Part shown: one piece after another, positions 10,179 through 21,581 of the stretch | How positions within the stretch are numbered: position 1 is the first letter of the stretch | Layout: every line of letters starts with the position of its first letter | Assembly (NCBI GenBank): GCA_902591275.1 | Contig: CACJAC010000007.1 | Coordinates: forward strand, 1-44,140 | Source of the DNA: an uncultured Prochlorococcus sp. | GTDB lineage: Bacteria > Cyanobacteriota > Cyanobacteriia > PCC-6307 > Cyanobiaceae | Direction of reading: 5' to 3' | Length of the DNA stretch: 44,140 bases | Notes under the pieces: model-generated | Databases searched by the model: none | Told to the model about the DNA's origin: nothing | The model's input: only the letters and a program-made list of their open reading frames with translations | Position numbers and translations under genes: made by a program

Positions 10179-10687
10179 ATTTAACTCTTTTAGCTACAGA
10201 AGGTTTTGGATTGAACTTTAATTTATTCGAAACTAATATCCTTAATTGGGCTGTAGTAATTTTTGGTCTTTATAAATTTTTGCCTGGTTTCCTAGGTAAA
10301 ATGCTTCAAAAGAGGAGAGAAGGAATCCTTCTTGAATTAAAAGATGCTGAAGATCGACTCCTAAATGCAACTCAAGCTTTAGAAAAGGCGAAGAAAGATT
10401 TATCTTCAGCAGAAGAAAAAGCTTCTCAAATAAAAGCAGATTCTCTTAAAAGATCTGAATCAATCAGAATGGAAAGTGAGAAAAAAGCGATAGAGGAGAT
10501 GGCACGCATTAAACAAAGCGCAATCTCTGATGAGAGCTCTGAAGCATCCAGAGCAATTTCTCAACTTCGAAAAGAAGCTGTTGAACTGGCAATTAAGAAA
10601 GCTTTAGATTCTCTCCCAAATCGACTTGATAAAACAACACAAGAAAATTTGGTAACTCAATCAATTAACAATATTGAGGTGAACTAA
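10175..10687 (+). CDS. atpF: ATP synthase subunit b (Fo stator)
   Basis: Partner of b' in the peripheral stalk. It has 170 residues: a membrane span near 20-40 ([16 protein letters not shown]), then coiled coil ([19 protein letters not shown] and on) to about 150. Its ATG overlaps the stop of the b' gene, and its stop overlaps the ATG of atpH (TAATG). Confidence 0.95.
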   Translation: MNLTLLATEGFGLNFNLFETNILNWAVVIFGLYKFLPGFLGKMLQKRREGILLELKDAEDRLLNATQALEKAKKDLSSAEEKASQIKADSLKRSESIRMESEKKAIEEMARIKQSAISDESSEASRAISQLRKEAVELAIKKALDSLPNRLDKTTQENLVTQSINNIEVN

Positions 10688-11229
10688 TGCCACTTTTAAA
10701 TTCAGTAACTACACCATACGCAGAGGCATTACTTCAAGTTGTGAATGAAAATTCTCAGACTGAAGAGATGGTTTCTGAGGTTAAACAACTCTTGGAATTA
10801 ATAAATGATTCCCCTGAATTGGAGAAGGCCCTATCCTCTCCTATTTTAGAGACAGATGCTAAGAAGAAAATCATTATTGAAATTTTTTCGAATAAGGTTA
10901 ATTCTTCTTTACTAAATTTCTTGAAATTATTGGCCGATAGGCAAAGAATTGGAATCCTTACTTCAATTCTTGATAGGTTTTTAGAGATTTACCGAGAAAA
11001 TAGTAATATTGCTTTGGCAACTGTTACTTCTGCAGTCGAGCTTACTGATGAACAGAAAGGTTTAATTACCAAAAAGATCATCAATATTGCTGGAACAGAA
11101 AAATTAGAACTTGTAACTAAAATCGACCCATCTCTTATTGGTGGTTTCGTCGCCAGTGTAGGATCAAAAGTAATTGATGCTTCCCTTGCTTCACAAATAA
11201 GAAAACTTGGTTTATCTCTTTCCAAGTAA
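10687..11229 (+). CDS. atpH: ATP synthase subunit delta (F1 stator contact)
   Basis: Joins the top of F1 to the b/b' stalk (OSCP equivalent; atpD in cyanobacterial usage). It has 180 residues: a helical N-terminal domain (PYAEALLQVV near residue 10, which binds alpha), LLNFLKLLADRQRIGIL at about 75-91, and the conserved C-terminal block KIDPSLIGGFVASVGSKVID. Its start overlaps the atpF stop by one base. Confidence 0.95.
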   Translation: MPLLNSVTTPYAEALLQVVNENSQTEEMVSEVKQLLELINDSPELEKALSSPILETDAKKKIIIEIFSNKVNSSLLNFLKLLADRQRIGILTSILDRFLEIYRENSNIALATVTSAVELTDEQKGLITKKIINIAGTEKLELVTKIDPSLIGGFVASVGSKVIDASLASQIRKLGLSLSK

Positions 11230-11247
11230 CTTTTAAATCAACCTTAA

Positions 11248-12777
<1,530 letters not shown>

Positions 12778-12795
12778 ATTTATTTAGGAGATACC

Positions 12796-13746
12796 ATGGC
12801 AAATCTTAAAGAGATTAGAGATCGAATAGTTTCCGTTAAAAATACAAGAAAAATAACGGAGGCCATGAGACTTGTTGCAGCTGCAAAAGTTAGGAGAGCT
12901 CAAGATCAAGTTCTTAAAAGTAGGCCTTTTGCAGATAAACTTGCAAGAGTCTTAGAAAATATTCAATCTAGAGTACAATTTGAGGCTGTAGACTCACCTC
13001 TTTTATCCAAGAGAGAAGTAAGGAGTATCACCTTGGTATGCATCACTGCGGATAGAGGTTTATGCGGGGGGTACAACACAAATATTATTAAAAAGGTCGA
13101 AATAAGATATTCAGAATTAGTCAAACAAGGGTATCAGCCAAATTTAATTTTGGTAGGTAAGAAAGCTATTGGATATTTTCAAAATAGAAAGGATAGATAT
13201 GTAATTAAAAGTACTTTCAAAGAACTTGAACAGGTACCCACAGTCAAGGACTCTGAAGGAGTTACAAATGAGATTTTAGCTGAATTTCTTTCAGAAAATT
13301 CTGATAGGGTGGAAATTATTTACACGAAATTCATCACTTTAGTTAGCTGCGCCCCTGTCGTTCAAACACTATTGCCACTTGACCCTCAAGGAATTGCTGA
13401 GGAAAACGATGAAATTTTTAGGTTGACTACAAAAGATAGCAAGTTAATTGTTGAAAAATCAAATGTTGAAAAAAGTGATTCAGAGAAATTACCATCAGAT
13501 ATTGTTTTTGAACAAAGTCCTGATCAACTATTAGATTCATTATTACCATTATATTTACAAAATCAGGTACTAAGAGCTCTTCAAGAGTCGGCAGCTTCAG
13601 AACTCGCTTGCAGGATGACTGCTATGAATAATGCAAGTGATAATGCTAAAGAATTAGCAAGTACATTGAATCTAACCTATAACAAAGCTAGACAAGCAGC
13701 TATTACGCAAGAAATATTAGAAGTTGTAGGAGGTTCTGCAGTTTAG
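12796..13746 (+). CDS. atpG: ATP synthase subunit gamma (F1 rotor)
   Basis: Central rotor shaft of F1 (atpC in cyanobacterial usage). It has 316 residues, longer than the roughly 286 of non-photosynthetic bacteria, because of an insertion at about 200-235 ([18 protein letters not shown] and following), the loop typical of cyanobacteria and chloroplasts. The redox cysteine pair of plant gamma is absent from this loop. The N-terminal helix has [20 protein letters not shown]; the C-terminal helix ends in the usual [20 protein letters not shown] Shine-Dalgarno lies a few bases upstream of ATG. Confidence 0.97.
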   Translation: MANLKEIRDRIVSVKNTRKITEAMRLVAAAKVRRAQDQVLKSRPFADKLARVLENIQSRVQFEAVDSPLLSKREVRSITLVCITADRGLCGGYNTNIIKKVEIRYSELVKQGYQPNLILVGKKAIGYFQNRKDRYVIKSTFKELEQVPTVKDSEGVTNEILAEFLSENSDRVEIIYTKFITLVSCAPVVQTLLPLDPQGIAEENDEIFRLTTKDSKLIVEKSNVEKSDSEKLPSDIVFEQSPDQLLDSLLPLYLQNQVLRALQESAASELACRMTAMNNASDNAKELASTLNLTYNKARQAAITQEILEVVGGSAV

Positions 13747-13762
13747 CAAAAAGATTTAGGAT

Positions 13763-14089
13763 ATGCCTGAATACAATATCAAAGTTCAATTTGAGCAAAA
13801 GACTTTTAGTTTTTTTTGTTCTGAAGATCAAGATATTATTTCAGCGGCAAAAATGAATGGAATAGATTTACCGAGTAGTTGTTGTTCAGGAGTTTGTACA
13901 GATTGTGCATCTATGATATTGGAAGGATCCGTAGATCAAGAGGATGCTATGGGATTAAATGATGATTTGAGAGAAAAGGGCTTTGCGCTTTTGTGTGTAG
14001 CATATCCCAAGTCAGATTTGAATATTGTTATTGGTAAAGAAGTCGAAGATGATTTATATAATGATCAATTTGGTAAATATCAAAAATGA
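13763..14089 (+). CDS. [2Fe-2S] plant-type ferredoxin
   Basis: Soluble one-electron carrier. It has 108 residues. The ligands are in the plant-type order C-x4-C-x2-C near residues 39-47 (SSCCSGVCTDCA), with the fourth Cys in ALLCVAYP about 30 residues later. The extra Cys next to the first ligand, replacing the usual Arg or Lys, is unusual. A tail of about 25 acidic residues follows the fold. It lies 16 bases after atpG and overlaps the next gene by 4 bases, so it looks like part of the ATPase operon read-through. It is not the main PetF by sequence; its partner is unknown. Confidence 0.88.
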   Translation: MPEYNIKVQFEQKTFSFFCSEDQDIISAAKMNGIDLPSSCCSGVCTDCASMILEGSVDQEDAMGLNDDLREKGFALLCVAYPKSDLNIVIGKEVEDDLYNDQFGKYQK

Positions 14090-14277
14090 AATTAAGTTCA
14101 GTTGATTATTATTTAGATTGGCCAGTTTCAATAAAATTAAAAAATTTGAGGGAATTTATTATTGTAAATTTAGAAAAAAAAGGTGATTTAATTAGATGGT
14201 CAATTGTTGATATTCAAAATTCTATTGACTCTTTTGGAACAAAAAAACTTAAAATTAGAGCTGTATTAGCTAATTAA
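14086..14277 (+). CDS. Small unknown protein coupled to the ferredoxin gene
   Basis: 63 residues (MKLSSVDYYLDWPVSIKLKN...), mixed alpha/beta character, no cysteines, no membrane segment. Its ATG overlaps the ferredoxin stop (ATGA), which suggests coupled translation and possibly a functional partnership. I do not recognise a family. Confidence 0.7.
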   Translation: MKLSSVDYYLDWPVSIKLKNLREFIIVNLEKKGDLIRWSIVDIQNSIDSFGTKKLKIRAVLAN

Positions 14278-14304
14278 AAAATATAAATTGAAATATTTTT
14301 AATA

Positions 14305-15363
14305 ATGGAAAATTCACCAACAATATTCATTATTCCAACTGGTATTGGTTGTGAAGTAGGAGGTTTTGCTGGGGATGCACTTCCTACCGCTAAATTATTA
14401 GCATCTGCAAGCGGATGTTTAATTACTCATCCAAATGTTATGAATGGCGGTACTCTTTCTGAAAAAGATAAAAATATTTTTTATGTTGAGGGTTATAGTT
14501 TAGACCGACTTGCTAAAGGAGAAATCGCTTTAAAAAGAGTAAAGCAACAGAAAATTGGGATAATTTTTGATTCAGCCATTGGAAAAGAAATATTAGTAAG
14601 ACATTTACAAGTTGCTGATGCATGTATTTCTACTTTAGGGATTAATGTTCATTCTTATGTGATTACGAAAAAGCCATTAAACATAATTATTGATTCTGAT
14701 TCTTCAAAAATCAGTGGTGGCACAATTGAAAATCCTGATACTCTTATTGATGCTGGACAATATTTAATAGAAAAAGGAGTTACGGCAATAGCAATTGTGG
14801 CAAAATTCCCAGACGATTCTGATTCTTTAGAAACAAATATCTATCGAGAGGGGAAAGGGGTTGATCCTATTTCTGGAGTCGAAGCAGTTATAAGTCATTT
14901 AATAAGCAAATTTTTAAAAGTTCCCTGTGCTCACGCACCTGCTTTAAATCCAATTGAATTGAATGAAAATTTAGATCCTCGTGCAGCTGCAGAAGAAATA
15001 GGATACACATTTTTACCATCAGTACTGATTGGGTTAAGCAATGCACCTGACATTGTTGAATTGCCTGCTAAAAATGAATCAATCTCACTACACCCTGATC
15101 AGATTGAAACTATTGTTGTTCCTAATGGGGCGCTAGGTGGAGAAGCAGTACTAGCAGGGATTGAAAAAGGTTTAAATATTATCTCTGTAAAAAATCAAAA
15201 TACATTAAAAGTGACAAATGAGTTTTATGATTATCCTAATCTTTTTGAAGTGGATAATTATTTAGAAGCTGCAGGCATAATTCTTGCTATCAAAAAAGGT
15301 ATTAACTTTAAGTCAATTAGACGGCCTTTAAAAAAAATCCAAAAATGTATTTTTAGCGATTAA
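14305..15363 (+). CDS. DUF3326 family protein
   Basis: 352 residues, unknown function, found widely in cyanobacteria and plastid-bearing organisms. Recognisable blocks: IIPTGIGCEVGGFAGDALP at the N-terminus, THPNVMNGGTLSE, and VVPNGALGGEAVLAGIEKG towards the C-terminus. No membrane span. The Gly-rich N-terminal segment suggests a phosphate or nucleotide binding loop, but that is guesswork. It follows the ferredoxin pair on the same strand and overlaps the nadE stop by 4 bases from the other side. Confidence 0.85.
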   Translation: MENSPTIFIIPTGIGCEVGGFAGDALPTAKLLASASGCLITHPNVMNGGTLSEKDKNIFYVEGYSLDRLAKGEIALKRVKQQKIGIIFDSAIGKEILVRHLQVADACISTLGINVHSYVITKKPLNIIIDSDSSKISGGTIENPDTLIDAGQYLIEKGVTAIAIVAKFPDDSDSLETNIYREGKGVDPISGVEAVISHLISKFLKVPCAHAPALNPIELNENLDPRAAAEEIGYTFLPSVLIGLSNAPDIVELPAKNESISLHPDQIETIVVPNGALGGEAVLAGIEKGLNIISVKNQNTLKVTNEFYDYPNLFEVDNYLEAAGIILAIKKGINFKSIRRPLKKIQKCIFSD

Positions 15364-17057
15364 TAAGATATTGCTATGGGAACTCTCCAGTCACTTCCTA
15401 ATGATTGACTGCTTAGTTTTAGGATTGGAGGGGCCTGCTTTCTTTTAAATTCCGCTTTTTTTATGAGCAATATAATCTTTAAAATTAAATCTTTTTTATA
15501 ACCATCTTCTTCTAATTGTTGTAAATCTTTTTTCTCTTCGATAATTCCTTTAAGAATATTATCTAAAATAGAATAAGGCGGGAGAGAATCAGTATCTAAT
15601 TGATCAGGACCTAATTCGGCACTTGGAGCTTTAGTAAGTATATTTTCCCCAATTATATTTATATTGGTATCTAACATATATGACTTTCTACGATTAATTG
15701 AATCTTCACTATCAAGCCAATTGCATAATTTAAAAACATTAGTTTTATATAAATCCCCAATTACCGATAATCCCCCATTCATATCCCCATAAAGTGTGCA
15801 ATATCCCACGGCCAGCTCTGACTTATTGCCTGTTGAAAGTAACAAATGCTTTTCTTGATTTGCTAAAGCCATAAGAAGTGTGCCTCTTATCCTTGATTGA
15901 ATATTTTGATTTGTTATTTCAGCCATTTCGAAACCTATGGTTTTTATAAATGATTCTTCAAAAGAGGTCATCAAATTTTCAATTGGAATGCTCTTGAAAC
16001 TTATCTTTAATCTTCTTGCTAAATCTTTAGCATCACTCTTTGAATGAGATGAGCTCCACTTAGAGGGCATTGAAACGCAATAAACATTATCACTTCCTAA
16101 AGCCGCTGTAGCAATTGCTGAGACAAGTGCTGAATCAATTCCACCACTTAATCCAACTAAAGCTGTTTTAAATCCACATTTTCTTGCATAATCTTTAACA
16201 CCAAGAACTAATGCATCAAAAATTGATGACATTTCGGAGTTTGCAAATTCATTTTTTTCAGGTTTTGTTTGCTCAATTTCCCAGCTGGAGAGATCTTCCG
16301 AAAAAGATTTTAATTGCTTAATTTTAGATCCATTCTTATCAAGAATAAAACTATTTCCATCAAAAATTAAATTATCATTTGCTCCAATCTGGTTGACATA
16401 AATCAACGGTACTTGCAGATATTGTGCAGCAAAACTGGAAACCTTGGATCTTAGCTCTAACTTTTTTAGAGTATATGGGGATGCTGATAAATTTACTAAA
16501 AGATCAACTTTTTTTTTCTTTAAATCAATAATGGGGTTTTTTCTATGAATTCCTCTACCTTCTATATCTTTGTTGACCCATAAATCCTCACATATAGTAA
16601 AGCCAAGTCGCCAAGTTTTATTTTTAATTTGTTTAATCAATACGGATACTTTTTTTTCTGATCTAAAATATCTTTTCTCATCAAATACTTCATAAGTGGG
16701 AAGAATAATTTTACGAGCAATTATTTTCCATTCACCGCCCTCAATCAACACAATAGAATTATAAAGATTAGGAAAAAAAGAATCATTTATTACCTCAGCT
16801 ATTCCCACTGAGATACTTAAGTTACCATATTTTTTACTAATATCTAAAGCTAATTGATCAAGAATTTGGTATTGATTTTTGATTAAATTTTTTTTAAAAA
16901 GTAAGTCATTTGCAGGATATCCCCATAATGACAATTCTGGAGTAAGAACAAAATCAGCAGAAATTGAACTTGCTTTCGAAGCAATATTAAGTATTTTTTT
17001 TGAATTGCCCTCTAAATCTCCAACAACTGGATTTATTTGGGCAAGTAAAAACTTCAT
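15360..17057 (-). CDS. nadE: Glutamine-dependent NAD+ synthetase
   Basis: Final step of NAD synthesis: amidates nicotinate adenine dinucleotide using glutamine. It has 565 residues in two domains. The N-terminal nitrilase-type glutaminase has the triad Glu41 (LTPELSLWGYP), a Lys near 115 (RKIILPTYEVFDEKRYF) and a Cys near 155 (GFTICEDLW). The C-terminal synthetase has the PP-loop LVGLSGGIDSALVSAIA near 300 and LSTGNKSELAVGY near 410. Its ATG overlaps the nadD stop by 4 bases, so consecutive pathway steps are translationally coupled. Confidence 0.96.
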   Translation of the reverse strand: MKFLLAQINPVVGDLEGNSKKILNIASKASSISADFVLTPELSLWGYPANDLLFKKNLIKNQYQILDQLALDISKKYGNLSISVGIAEVINDSFFPNLYNSIVLIEGGEWKIIARKIILPTYEVFDEKRYFRSEKKVSVLIKQIKNKTWRLGFTICEDLWVNKDIEGRGIHRKNPIIDLKKKKVDLLVNLSASPYTLKKLELRSKVSSFAAQYLQVPLIYVNQIGANDNLIFDGNSFILDKNGSKIKQLKSFSEDLSSWEIEQTKPEKNEFANSEMSSIFDALVLGVKDYARKCGFKTALVGLSGGIDSALVSAIATAALGSDNVYCVSMPSKWSSSHSKSDAKDLARRLKISFKSIPIENLMTSFEESFIKTIGFEMAEITNQNIQSRIRGTLLMALANQEKHLLLSTGNKSELAVGYCTLYGDMNGGLSVIGDLYKTNVFKLCNWLDSEDSINRRKSYMLDTNINIIGENILTKAPSAELGPDQLDTDSLPPYSILDNILKGIIEEKKDLQQLEEDGYKKDLILKIILLIKKAEFKRKQAPPILKLSSQSLGSDWRVPIAISY

Positions 17058-17632
17058 TCAACTAATTTGATGGATTCATATAAATTATTCTTCTTAACTA
17101 TATCTATTAACGATGACGGTAAATTAGCCAAATTAAAATTTAATCTAAACTTAGAACTTGAAATGTTTGGGGTTTTGATGGTAGAAATCTTAAATTTAAC
17201 TTTATAAGTTTCTAACATTTTAAGAGTATTTGATTCAACAGGATATCCCTCTCTTAAAATTATAAAAAAACTTACCTCCGAAATAATTTTGTCAAAATCT
17301 TTCCAGTAGAAAATATCTTTAATCAAATCACTCCCAATAACAAAATCTAAATTATTAATTTTATAAATTTCTTTACATTTTTTGATTGACTCTATTGCCC
17401 ATTTGCTACTCATTTTTTGATTAAATAAAATTTTTGGATCATCTAAATCATCAATAAGAGTTTTTAATAAATGGCTTCGAATGGAGATATCCTCTATATG
17501 CTTTTTTTTTGGGTTGTTGCTCACATAGCTAATGGATAAAGCATAAATTTTGGATAATTCTTCAAGAATTTTTTTGTGTCCAATTGTAGGTGGATCAGCA
17601 CTAGTACCAAATAAAGCAACGCTTTTTCCCAT
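17054..17632 (-). CDS. nadD: Nicotinate-nucleotide adenylyltransferase
   Basis: Transfers AMP from ATP to nicotinate mononucleotide, the step before NadE. It has 192 residues. The nucleotidyltransferase motif GTSADPPTIGH is at 9-19 (GxxxxPPxxGH form), and the second motif appears as ISSSKFR near 155, where ISSTxIR is usual. It sits 8 bases after the GTPase gene and overlaps nadE, forming the end of a four-gene minus-strand operon. Confidence 0.93.
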   Translation of the reverse strand: MGKSVALFGTSADPPTIGHKKILEELSKIYALSISYVSNNPKKKHIEDISIRSHLLKTLIDDLDDPKILFNQKMSSKWAIESIKKCKEIYKINNLDFVIGSDLIKDIFYWKDFDKIISEVSFFIILREGYPVESNTLKMLETYKVKFKISTIKTPNISSSKFRLNFNLANLPSSLIDIVKKNNLYESIKLVE

Positions 17633-17640
17633 TTTGTGTT

Positions 17641-18882
17641 TTAAGGTAGAAAACTAACAAAATTATTTTTTAAATTTCTTTTTGATAAATAGATATTTAT
17701 GTGTTTAAAAATCTCTGGTTCATTGAAATTAATATTTTGAATCATAATATAGGGTTCTATAAAAGAAGCTTTGTTTCTTTTAAATATTTCTTTTGCTGCT
17801 AATTTCCCAAGGATTTTTGTAGATTGAATTGCTATTGCTGCTTGAATAATTGCTATGGGTCCATAGGGTAATAATGATAGCCCGTTAGTGAAAGGCGCGG
17901 TTAATACAATTACTTTCCTAATAAGGTTGAAGGATGTATTGACTCCGACTTGAGTGACGCCTAAAAATAAATTATTAATAGATATGTTTTTGAATATTTT
18001 TCTTGTAGATTCTCCCTTTAAATTTAATCCGTAAATCTTACTTAATTCGCTAATCAATGCAGTATCTAGTGCAAAACTACTAGCAATATCAAATAAAATA
18101 AAAGGGTTAAGAGCTACCGTTGATGCCTTTATGGTAGAAAATTTACCAATAGTTGACTGAGCTAATTTCTGCCTTCTTTTCAATCTTTGCTCTTTTATCA
18201 TTAGAAACAATTTGTCAGCTGATTGAAGAGAATTAAGTGTTAAAAATATTTCACCATGTTGATTGATTATTTTTGTCATGTAATTTTTTAGATTATTTTC
18301 ATGATTAATAATTATGGGAATATTTAAATCTTTTGGTAGTTTAAATTTTATATTTTCTATTATTTCTTTTAACTCAATTTTATTAAAAAGATCGATTTTA
18401 TTTAAAATTAAAATAATTTTTTTCCCATCTTGAATAAAGGAACTGATTTGCTTTAATTCATTTCTATTTAGATCTCCCGAAATTATAAATAAAATAAGAT
18501 CTGAGTGATTTATAGAGGAATAAAATTTATCTGGGAATTTAATATCGCAGAAATCAAATCCTGGAGAATCAAGTAACTCTACACAGTTGAGTTTTTGATT
18601 TTTAAATTTCCATTCTTCAGTTTGTATTTCTCTTGTAGTCCCATTAATAATATCTGTTTTAAATATATCTTTTTTTAATAAAGAATTTAAAACAGAGGAT
18701 TTTCCTACGCCTGATTTACCATATGAGCCAATTCTTATTTTTTTTTCTTTTAGCCTAAAAAGTTGTTGATTAAAAGAAATTATTTCTCTATTAAAATAAC
18801 TTTTTTCATAGTTGGTAAGATCAATATTCTCCCACCAATTTTTTAAAAGTAAATAATTTTTATTAATTTTCAAATTTTTCAT
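17641..18882 (-). CDS. Era-like GTPase with hydrophobic C-terminal domain
   Basis: 413 residues. G1 is GKSGVGKSS at 55-63, G3 DSPG near 111 and G4 NKID near 163, giving a complete TrmE-Era-type G domain. The C-terminal half has hydrophobic helices (NPFILFDIASSFALDTAL, then VLTAPFTNGLSLLPYGPIA), as in the DUF697-type cyanobacterial GTPases thought to act at membranes. AT-richer and more Lys-rich than the neighbouring enzymes. It lies 3 bases after the CNNM gene and 8 before nadD. Precise role unknown. Confidence 0.82.
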   Translation of the reverse strand: MKNLKINKNYLLLKNWWENIDLTNYEKSYFNREIISFNQQLFRLKEKKIRIGSYGKSGVGKSSVLNSLLKKDIFKTDIINGTTREIQTEEWKFKNQKLNCVELLDSPGFDFCDIKFPDKFYSSINHSDLILFIISGDLNRNELKQISSFIQDGKKIILILNKIDLFNKIELKEIIENIKFKLPKDLNIPIIINHENNLKNYMTKIINQHGEIFLTLNSLQSADKLFLMIKEQRLKRRQKLAQSTIGKFSTIKASTVALNPFILFDIASSFALDTALISELSKIYGLNLKGESTRKIFKNISINNLFLGVTQVGVNTSFNLIRKVIVLTAPFTNGLSLLPYGPIAIIQAAIAIQSTKILGKLAAKEIFKRNKASFIEPYIMIQNINFNEPEIFKHINIYLSKRNLKNNFVSFLP

Positions 18883-18885
18883 GAT

Positions 18886-19863
18886 TTATTTTTTCCACCA
18901 GCCAGCTAAGACAGATAACACAGCTTCTGCACCAATAATGCCCACGAATCCACCAAATTCATCTACTACTACTTTCACTCCTTTATGATTCTTGTCAAAT
19001 CTTGTTAATAATTGATCTGCCTTAATCATTTCGGGAATATAGTCCACAGGTTCGCAAATTTCTGACAGTAATTTTTTATTTTCTCCATTTATTAATTCTG
19101 CTAACACTCTCTCACGGGGAACCACTCCCTGTATTTTGTCAACTTTATCACCCAAAATAACCCACCATGGAGAGTTGTCAGCCATTATGAGTTTTGCAAT
19201 TTCTTCTAGATTCGAAGACCCATCAAGACAGGGTGCAGATACTCTAGGGATCATTAAATCCTTGGCTTTTAAATCATTTAATTGAAAAACCTTAAATATC
19301 ATTGCTGCCTCATCAGCTTCTATCAAACCTTTTTGGCTCCCAATTTTTGCCATTTGTCTGATTTCTTCTTCATCAGTTGAAATTTCATTTTCTGCAGTAA
19401 TAACTGGAAATATTTGTTCTATTAATACTAAGAATGGTCTCATTAAAGTATGCAAAATTCCCAATATAGGAACTGATAATAATGCTATTTGAACTGAGAA
19501 TCTTGTACCAAGAGCTTTAGGTAATACTTCTCCTACTAAGACAACTAGTATATAAAAAGCAATTGAAAAAAAGGTTAAGCCATAACTACTATTAATTACC
19601 AATGCTCCATATACACCTAAAATAAGACTTCCAATTATGTTAAATCCATTATTAGTAATAGTAATTACAGTTAATGTCCTACCAAGATGTTTTCTAAGTT
19701 TAAGAAGTTGATTTGCTGAACTCTTTGGTTTTTGCTTAGAAGCTATCTCTAGAATTCGAATTGAATTTACAGCTAAAAAAGCGGCTTCTACTCCCGAACA
19801 ACATGCTGACCCAATTAAAATAATAACTATAAGAACAACTAAACCGTAAACACTTGGTTCCAT
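18886..19863 (-). CDS. CNNM/CorC-type membrane protein with CBS domains
   Basis: 325 residues. The DUF21 transmembrane domain covers about 1-150 (start SVYGLVVLIVIILIGSACCS; LVGEVLPKALGTRFSVQI), then a tandem CBS region at about 195-310 (LKAKDLMIPRVSAPCLDG, then VKVVVDEFGGFVGIIGAEAVL). Proteins of this layout are Mg2+/Co2+ transporters or their regulators. It lacks the C-terminal CorC_HlyC domain present in longer members and ends at GWWKK. First gene of the minus operon leading to nadD-nadE; divergent from pepP. Confidence 0.87.
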   Translation of the reverse strand: MEPSVYGLVVLIVIILIGSACCSGVEAAFLAVNSIRILEIASKQKPKSSANQLLKLRKHLGRTLTVITITNNGFNIIGSLILGVYGALVINSSYGLTFFSIAFYILVVLVGEVLPKALGTRFSVQIALLSVPILGILHTLMRPFLVLIEQIFPVITAENEISTDEEEIRQMAKIGSQKGLIEADEAAMIFKVFQLNDLKAKDLMIPRVSAPCLDGSSNLEEIAKLIMADNSPWWVILGDKVDKIQGVVPRERVLAELINGENKKLLSEICEPVDYIPEMIKADQLLTRFDKNHKGVKVVVDEFGGFVGIIGAEAVLSVLAGWWKK

Positions 19864-19937
19864 TAAAATAGATCAGGTACTAAATCTGTATTAATTCATT
19901 CTTCCATTTTTTTTAAAAACACGCCAATACACAATCT

Positions 19938-21263
19938 ATGTTTAAACCTGAAAATAAAATTTTTGAAGATAGAAGAGAAATTTTCCTCAATAAATTAAAT
20001 GGAAAAGCTGCTATCATTCCTGGGGCTAATCTCGTAAAGCATCATGCTGATTGTGAATATCCTTTTAGACAAGATAGTAATTTTTGGTATTTAACTGGTT
20101 TCGATGAGCCAGATGCAATCGCTCTTTTCTTATCGCATAAGCCAAAGGGAGAGAGATTTATTATGTTTGTTTCTCCTAAAGATGTTATAAGCGAAGTCTG
20201 GCATGGCTTTAGATGGGGTTTAGAAGGCGCTGAAAAAGATTTTAATGCAGATAAGGCTCATTCAATAAACGAATTAAGAGACTTACTCCCAGCCTATATA
20301 AATGGTTCTGATGAACTTGTCTTTTCTATTGGTAAGCATCCATCAGTTGAGAAAATAATACTGGAGATTTTTTCACAACAACTTGAAAATCGCTCAAGAT
20401 TAGGGATGGGTGGAAATTCTATAAAATCTCCAGAAATTTATTTAAATGAGATGAGATTAATTAAAAGTGAATTTGAAATTAAAAGAATGAGAGAGGCCAT
20501 ACAAATCTCAGCCGAAGCTCATGAGTTAGTTAGAGAATCTATCTCATCAAAGAAAAATGAAAGACAAATTCAGGGTCTTCTGGAGGGATTCTTTTTGGAA
20601 AAAGGGGCGAGAGGACCAGCTTATAACTCAATTGTTGCATCAGGAGATAATGCCTGCATTTTACATTACACTTCAAATAACTCACCTTTGAAGAAGGAAG
20701 ATTTATTGTTGGTTGATGCTGGCTGCTCACTAATTGATTATTACAATGGAGACATTACAAGAACTATTCCAATAGGAGGTAAATTTTCTAATGAGCAAAA
20801 AGTTATCTATGAAATTGTATTGAGTGCGCAGAAAAACGCAATTAAAAGTGCTATAAAAGGATCGAATTCTAGTACTGTTCACCATGTTGCTTTAAACATT
20901 CTTATAGAAGGATTAAAAGAAATTGGTTTATTGTCGGGCAGTACTGAAGAGATAATTGATAATCAATCTTATAAACATCTTTACATGCATAGAACTGGAC
21001 ATTGGCTCGGCTTAGATGTTCATGATGTTGGAGCATACAGAATGGGGGACTATGAAGTGCCATTACAGAATGGAATGATTCTTACGGTAGAACCTGGGAT
21101 TTACATAAGTGATAGGATCCCAGTCCCTGCAGGACAACCCCCTATAGATGAGAAATGGAAAGGTATAGGGATAAGAATAGAAGATGATGTCCTCGTCACA
21201 GATACAAATCCAGAAGTTTTAAGTATTGCTGCACTTAAAGAAATTTCTGATTTGGAATTTTAA
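19938..21263 (+). CDS. pepP: Xaa-Pro aminopeptidase (aminopeptidase P)
   Basis: Dinuclear-metal peptidase releasing N-terminal residues next to proline. It has 441 residues: a creatinase-like N-terminal domain (CEYPFRQDSNFWYLTGFDEP) and a pita-bread C-terminal domain. Metal ligands are visible as LVDAGCSLIDYYNGDITRT (two Asp), HRTGHWLGLDVHDVG (His), LTVEPGIYIS (Glu) and GIRIEDDVL (Glu). Complete and ordinary. Confidence 0.95.
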   Translation: MFKPENKIFEDRREIFLNKLNGKAAIIPGANLVKHHADCEYPFRQDSNFWYLTGFDEPDAIALFLSHKPKGERFIMFVSPKDVISEVWHGFRWGLEGAEKDFNADKAHSINELRDLLPAYINGSDELVFSIGKHPSVEKIILEIFSQQLENRSRLGMGGNSIKSPEIYLNEMRLIKSEFEIKRMREAIQISAEAHELVRESISSKKNERQIQGLLEGFFLEKGARGPAYNSIVASGDNACILHYTSNNSPLKKEDLLLVDAGCSLIDYYNGDITRTIPIGGKFSNEQKVIYEIVLSAQKNAIKSAIKGSNSSTVHHVALNILIEGLKEIGLLSGSTEEIIDNQSYKHLYMHRTGHWLGLDVHDVGAYRMGDYEVPLQNGMILTVEPGIYISDRIPVPAGQPPIDEKWKGIGIRIEDDVLVTDTNPEVLSIAALKEISDLEF

Positions 21264-21317
21264 AATTTGACTTATTTAGTTAATAGATTTATTTTTTACT
21301 AAGTTTAAATCTCAAAA

Positions 21318-21476
21318 ATGAATAAGTCCGCTTCATATGATTCGAAACTCTCTCAAGCGAGAGGCTTAGCTAGTCAGCTGGGCATGTTCGCAGAAGAAAA
21401 CGATATCCCCAAAGATCTTTGGGATTCATTGGAAGCTACTATTTATGATTTTTATGAAGTGTCTCATGATAGATAG
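21318..21476 (+). CDS. 52-aa acidic small protein, unknown
   Basis: ATG at 21318 to TAG at 21476: MNKSASYDSKLSQARGLA..., rich in acidic and helix-forming residues, no cysteines, no membrane span. It follows pepP by 54 bases on the same strand and precedes the PSRP-3 gene. Base composition and codon use look coding. I do not recognise a family. Confidence 0.6.
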   Translation: MNKSASYDSKLSQARGLASQLGMFAEENDIPKDLWDSLEATIYDFYEVSHDR

Positions 21477-21581
21477 AATCCTGTTTAGAAGTTGTCAATT
21501 ACTAAAATCAAGCAATTTTGAATAAATCAATCAAAATGTGACCATAAACTGATAAATTATTTATTAAACATCAATAAGTGA

